Below, piece by piece: positions 4,709 through 7,552 of a stretch of 7,552 nt of DNA (positions are counted from its first letter, which is position 1; every line of letters starts with the position of its first letter). The position numbers were made by a program, and so were the translations under genes. Source of the stretch: Elusimicrobia bacterium RIFCSPLOWO2_01_FULL_64_13. GTDB lineage: Bacteria > Elusimicrobiota > Elusimicrobia > 2-02-FULL-39-32. The notes beneath the pieces were generated by a model. The model worked only from the letters and a program-made list of their open reading frames with translations. It was not told where the DNA came from and did no database searches. The DNA lies in assembly GCA_001800095.1 (NCBI GenBank), contig MGUT01000043.1:1-7552 (forward strand), read 5' to 3'.

Positions 4709-6051
4709 ACGGCCTTCCAGACGCGCACGCAGTTCCTCCCTTCGCTCTTGGCCTGGTAAAGCGCGGAGTCCGCCCTCTGCATCAGCTCTTCCCTCGCGGG
4801 GGTATCGGGCAGGTAATGCGCCACGCCGATGCTCACCGTGATGCGGAGCTCCCCCTTCCTTTTGCCGACCTTGAGCGACTGGAGTCCCGATTCGTCCGAT
4901 ATGGATAGGACCATCTGTTGGATGGACTTGCGCACCTGCTCGGCCGTCTCCACCACCTCGCCCGGGTGGGCCAGGCCGATCAGGATGCAGAACTCCTCCC
5001 CGCCGTAGCGGGACATGGTGATGCCGGGGTGGAGGGTGGAACGCAGGCAGTCGGCCACGCCCTTGAGCACGCGGTCGCCGACCACGTGGCCGTAGGTGTC
5101 GTTGATCTGCTTGAAATGGTCCAGGTCCATGATCAGGATGGAGAAAGAGGTCCCGTAACGCCTGGAAAAACTGATCTCCTCGGTCAATCTCTCCAAAAAG
5201 ACCCGCCGGAGATAGAGGTTGGTCAGCCCGTCCTTGCGGCTGCGCTCCAGCACCATGTTGTAAAGCTTGCTTTTGTACAGGCCCAGTCCCAGGAGCTGCG
5301 CGTAGATCGACATCTCGTCCAGGAACCCCTTGGACACGTTCCCTTCGGTCAGAAGCGCCAGGATGCCGTTCACGGTCCCGGCCCAGATGACGGGGACGTA
5401 GACCACCACCAGGTCCCCCGCCGTGGCGGGGTAAGGCAGCTCGGAATGCGGAGGGAGCGGAAAAAAACTGGGAGAATCCATCCGCAGCCGCGCGTTCTGG
5501 AGGATCCCCTTCCAGTCCTCCTCGGCCACCCAGCCGCTGGCGTAGGTCGGGACCCACTCCGCCTGCCTGGCTCCCGCGGGAGCGATATTGTTCAGGAGGG
5601 CCAGTCCCTGGATGTCCTTGCGCGACCCGAAGATAGAGTTCAGCTCGTGGAGGATGTCCTTCTCGTCCGACCGCGTGACCAGGGTCTTGGCGAAGGAATA
5701 GCGTTTGAGGATGGACTCCACGTTCTCGAGGATCCTGGCGTGCTCCTGGGACAGCTTCTCGTAAGTGTTGCGGCTCCTTTCGAGGTCTTCGCGCATGAGG
5801 TGCTCTTTAAGGCGGAACTCGCTCACCGAAGCCCGGATCTCCTTGCGGAGCATGTAGGGGAACAACCCGACGGCGGGAAACACGATCGCGTAGAGCGCTC
5901 CCGCTCCGGGCTCGCCCAGGAGATAACCCATGAGGAGGGACCCGGCGGAGAATACGGCCGTCCAGACCGTCTTGACCTTGAACCGCCCTTCCGGCCCGCG
6001 GAGGAGCAGCAAAAGCGAGAACGCCGGATACAGCGCGAAGAATATCTTCAT
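4705..6051 (-). CDS. Membrane-anchored GAF-like/GGDEF diguanylate cyclase (GGEEF, no I-site)
   Basis: A 448-residue protein expected to make cyclic di-GMP from two GTP at the inner membrane. Hydrophobic segments at about 3-18, 29-46 and 50-68 are probable membrane spans. A helical, coiled-coil-prone stretch (about 78-115) follows, then a GAF-like sensory region (about 115-262) and a GGDEF domain (about 270-448). Catalytic features are present: KDGLTNLY (273-280), metal-binding Asp309 in MDLDHFKQIND, the active-site loop GGEEF (350-354) and ADSALYQAKSEGRN (427-440). The inhibitory RxxD normally five residues before the loop is absent; LHPG stands there. No EAL or HD-GYP domain follows. The ATG overlaps the TGA of the preceding GGDEF gene by 4 bp (ATGA), so translation is probably coupled. 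The GAF ligand cannot be told from sequence. Confidence 0.95.
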   Translation of the reverse strand: MKIFFALYPAFSLLLLLRGPEGRFKVKTVWTAVFSAGSLLMGYLLGEPGAGALYAIVFPAVGLFPYMLRKEIRASVSEFRLKEHLMREDLERSRNTYEKLSQEHARILENVESILKRYSFAKTLVTRSDEKDILHELNSIFGSRKDIQGLALLNNIAPAGARQAEWVPTYASGWVAEEDWKGILQNARLRMDSPSFFPLPPHSELPYPATAGDLVVVYVPVIWAGTVNGILALLTEGNVSKGFLDEMSIYAQLLGLGLYKSKLYNMVLERSRKDGLTNLYLRRVFLERLTEEISFSRRYGTSFSILIMDLDHFKQINDTYGHVVGDRVLKGVADCLRSTLHPGITMSRYGGEEFCILIGLAHPGEVVETAEQVRKSIQQMVLSISDESGLQSLKVGKRKGELRITVSIGVAHYLPDTPAREELMQRADSALYQAKSEGRNCVRVWKAV

Positions 6052-7355
6052 GACGACGCCTTGACCACCTGGTTCCTGCCTTTTTCCTTGGCCTGGTAAA
6101 GGGCCTGGTCCACGGAATGGACGAGGTCTTCGAGGTCCTTCATCGGGGATTGGACGGACGTCACCCCCCCCGACAGGGTCACCTGGACCTTGTGCTCGCC
6201 GATCCGGCTCGATTCCACGTTCTTGCGGATCCGGTCGGCGATCTGGTAGGCGTTCTCCAGGGAGGCCAGGGGCATGATGACCGCGATCTCCTCGCCGCCG
6301 TAGCGGGCGCAGAAGTCCGTTTCCCGGGTCTGGCTCTGGATCACTTTGGCCACGGCTTGCAGAACCTGGTCCCCGTATTGGTGGCCCCAGGTGTCGTTGA
6401 CCTTTTTAAAATGGTCCAGGTCGAACATCACGAGCGACAGGGTGGAACCGTAGGCCTTCGCGCGCGAGAACTCCTCCTCCACGCGCTCGTCGAAGCGGTA
6501 GCGCGCGAAAAGGCCCGTCAGGGAGTCCTTGACGGCGAGCGTTTCCACCTTGTCGAAGTACACGGCGTTGGCCAGGGCCAGCGACACGATGTTGGAGATG
6601 TCGGAGAGGAAGCGCAGGTCCTCCTGGGTCCAATGGTCGGGTTTCTCGCATTCCACGGTGAGGATCCCGGCCACCTGCTCTTCCCGCACGATGGGGCTGG
6701 CGATGATGGAGAGGTTCTTTTTGAAACGGTATTCCGGGAACCGCAGGTCCTGGTAGGTGTCCGAGATCAGCACGGGCGTGCGGTGCTTCACCATCCAGTC
6801 GGAAAGACTGTCGCCGTCCTTGGGCAGGTCGGGCTGGGAGAAGAGCGTGAGCCGGGACTCCGTATGGTGCGGCCCCGCGAAGAGGCGGTGCACGGCGATC
6901 TCCACCTGTTCCTGGACCTCGTTCAGCTTGAGCATGATGGCCAGCTCGTTGGTGAAGTGGCGGATCTGCTGATAGCGGGAGATCCTTTCTTTCAGCGCCC
7001 GGGAATGGGACTGGATCTCTTTCTGCTGATGCTGGAAATCCAGGCTCCGGAGCTCCAATTTCTCCGCTTCCTCGAGGACCTGGTGGGTCTGTTCGTTCTG
7101 CGCCTCCACGAGGATCTCCGCCAGCCAGAAGAGCGCCCAGAACCAGGCGATATGGCCGAGGATCACCACGGGCACGACGATGCTTCCCAGGTCCCGGCTG
7201 GCGTAGATGCCGCCCGCCGAGAAAATGAAGGCCAGGGTCCCCACCAATGTGGCGAAGACCGTCAGCCCCACCGCGCTTAACGGGCCGGAATAGTAGAGCA
7301 GGAAGACGATCGGGATCGCCAATACGGGGAAATAATAAAGAGTCTGCACACCCAT
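6048..7355 (-). CDS. Membrane-anchored GAF/GGDEF protein (GGEEI, I-site RETD)
   Basis: A 435-residue protein with three probable membrane spans (about 5-22, 25-50 and 57-82), a coiled coil (about 84-130), a GAF domain (about 130-265) and a C-terminal GGDEF domain (about 270-435). The GGDEF part has VKDSLTGLFARYRFDE, metal-binding Asp312 in FDLDHFKKVND, and RYGGEEI (351-357). The last motif residue is Ile rather than Phe, a change usually tolerated because the catalytic Glu and both Gly are kept. RETD (344-347) lies exactly five residues before the loop and fits the allosteric c-di-GMP inhibition site. It is first of a two-gene operon with its GGDEF paralogue. The ATG has only AAGGAT directly before it; GTG at codon 3, 8 nt from AAGG, is an alternative start. 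Cyclase activity is likely but not certain. Confidence 0.94.
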   Translation of the reverse strand: MGVQTLYYFPVLAIPIVFLLYYSGPLSAVGLTVFATLVGTLAFIFSAGGIYASRDLGSIVVPVVILGHIAWFWALFWLAEILVEAQNEQTHQVLEEAEKLELRSLDFQHQQKEIQSHSRALKERISRYQQIRHFTNELAIMLKLNEVQEQVEIAVHRLFAGPHHTESRLTLFSQPDLPKDGDSLSDWMVKHRTPVLISDTYQDLRFPEYRFKKNLSIIASPIVREEQVAGILTVECEKPDHWTQEDLRFLSDISNIVSLALANAVYFDKVETLAVKDSLTGLFARYRFDERVEEEFSRAKAYGSTLSLVMFDLDHFKKVNDTWGHQYGDQVLQAVAKVIQSQTRETDFCARYGGEEIAVIMPLASLENAYQIADRIRKNVESSRIGEHKVQVTLSGGVTSVQSPMKDLEDLVHSVDQALYQAKEKGRNQVVKASS

Positions 7356-7364
7356 ATCCTTATA

Positions 7365-7393
7365 AATATGGCGTCAGAAAGCGTTTCTGTCAA
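7365..7393 (-). promoter_or_regulatory. Promoter for the GGDEF operon
   Basis: On the minus strand a perfect TTGACA (7393-7388) is followed after 17 bp by CATATT (7370-7365, 4 of 6). Transcription would start around 7358, only about 3 nt before the annotated ATG, so the message would be nearly leaderless. The spacer contains an inverted repeat. Confidence 0.5.
7375..7389. repeat. Inverted repeat CAGAAA-GCG-TTTCTG in the GGDEF promoter spacer
   Basis: Two 6-bp arms with perfect complementarity are separated by 3 bp. The element fills most of the space between the -35 and -10 and covers the last two bases of the -35, the classic place for a repressor site. No run of T follows on either strand, so it does not look like a terminator. 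Confidence 0.45.
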
Positions 7394-7422
7394 TATCCAT
7401 TTGCAAAATAAGGAAGCGCGGT

Positions 7423-7552
7423 TCAGGAAGGAACTTTCTCGGCGGGCATCTCCCCCAGCTCGCGCAGGGTCTCCTTCAGGTCGCGGTCGTGGCGGTGGGA
7501 TTCGAGATTGGAAAGGAGGCTGTAGGCGGCGGGGACCACGAAAAGCGTGAGG
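7423..7552 (-). CDS. C-terminal end of a probable RND efflux permease (partial)
   Basis: The last 43 codons of a gene entering from the right edge are present, ending in TGA at 7425-7423. The fragment begins LTLFVVPAAYSLLSNLE, which resembles the end of the final transmembrane helix of AcrB-like RND permeases (typical wording LTLFVVPVVYSLL). A charged cytoplasmic tail with HRHDRDLKETLREL follows. Such permeases export drugs, solvents or metals with periplasmic adaptor and outer-membrane partners. The GGDEF operon follows after 67 bp on the same strand. The call rests on a short segment; the subfamily cannot be assigned. Confidence 0.72.
   Translation of the reverse strand, partial: LTLFVVPAAYSLLSNLESHRHDRDLKETLRELGEMPAEKVPS

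Noticed and set aside
4747..4761. A 15-bp direct repeat shared with 6087-6101
   Set aside because: Both copies encode the conserved ALYQAK segment of the two GGDEF domains; this is paralogy, not a recombination site.
4918..7280. Two long plus-strand open frames (393 and 387 codons) opposite the GGDEF genes
   Set aside because: Low-complexity translations dominated by Gly, Val, Asp, Leu and His, no domain, and the same relationship to the true genes' codon positions. They are codon-bias artefacts.
7421..7434. GTTC/GAAC stem at the end of the RND gene as a terminator
   Set aside because: Only 4 bp of stem with a 6-nt loop and no T run on the minus strand.
7368..7550. Small plus-strand open frame at the right edge
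   Set aside because: The minus strand there encodes the RND C-terminus with a clear transmembrane ending; the plus-strand product is Arg/Gly-rich and covers the GGDEF promoter.
1..7552. CRISPR array, insertion sequence, prophage, defence system or tRNA
   Set aside because: No spaced repeats, terminal inverted repeats, transposase or integrase motifs, or tRNA cloverleaf were found on reading; all genes fit housekeeping or signalling families.

Overview
The window is a densely packed stretch of chromosome from a GC-rich bacterium. The truncated gene at the right edge looks like an RND-type efflux permease, which points to a two-membrane (diderm) cell. The taxon cannot be fixed from the sequence. 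No phage, transposon, tRNA, rRNA or CRISPR signal is visible, and no stretch over 300 bases lacks a gene. Coding is about 97% of the window, and two convergent gene pairs overlap at their stop codons.

Left part (1-1330): a zinc alcohol dehydrogenase of the YahK/cinnamyl-alcohol-dehydrogenase type runs off the left edge on the minus strand. It diverges from a DJ-1/PfpI-family gene on the plus strand. Their predicted -10 boxes overlap on opposite strands of the 73-bp gap, so the two may be controlled together. This is plausibly an aldehyde/carbonyl-stress pair, which is inference. panD (pantothenate/CoA pathway) follows on the plus strand.

Middle part (1316-3519): three queuosine genes. queC and queF form a minus-strand operon for making preQ0 and reducing it to preQ1. 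queA, divergent from queC across 58 bp, acts on preQ1 after it is placed in tRNA. queD, queE and tgt are not in the window.

Right part (3516-7552): reading in the minus direction, an RND permease C-terminus is followed by two membrane-anchored GAF-GGDEF proteins whose genes overlap by 4 bp, then an orphan MsmX/UgpC-type sugar-importer ATPase with its own strong promoter. The two GGDEF proteins differ: the first has a product-inhibition RxxD site and a GGEEI motif, the second has a canonical GGEEF motif and no RxxD. They may be a tandem c-di-GMP synthesis module with one feedback-controlled member.

The most notable non-coding observation is that panD and queA lack Shine-Dalgarno sequences but carry the same block, TGNTAGAAT, ending exactly 6 nt before the start codon. 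That is the layout of an extended -10 promoter driving a leaderless mRNA. adh, the DJ-1 gene and queF have strong Shine-Dalgarno sites, so the organism seems to mix both initiation modes. The genes themselves belong to known families, and I see no clearly new enzymatic system.
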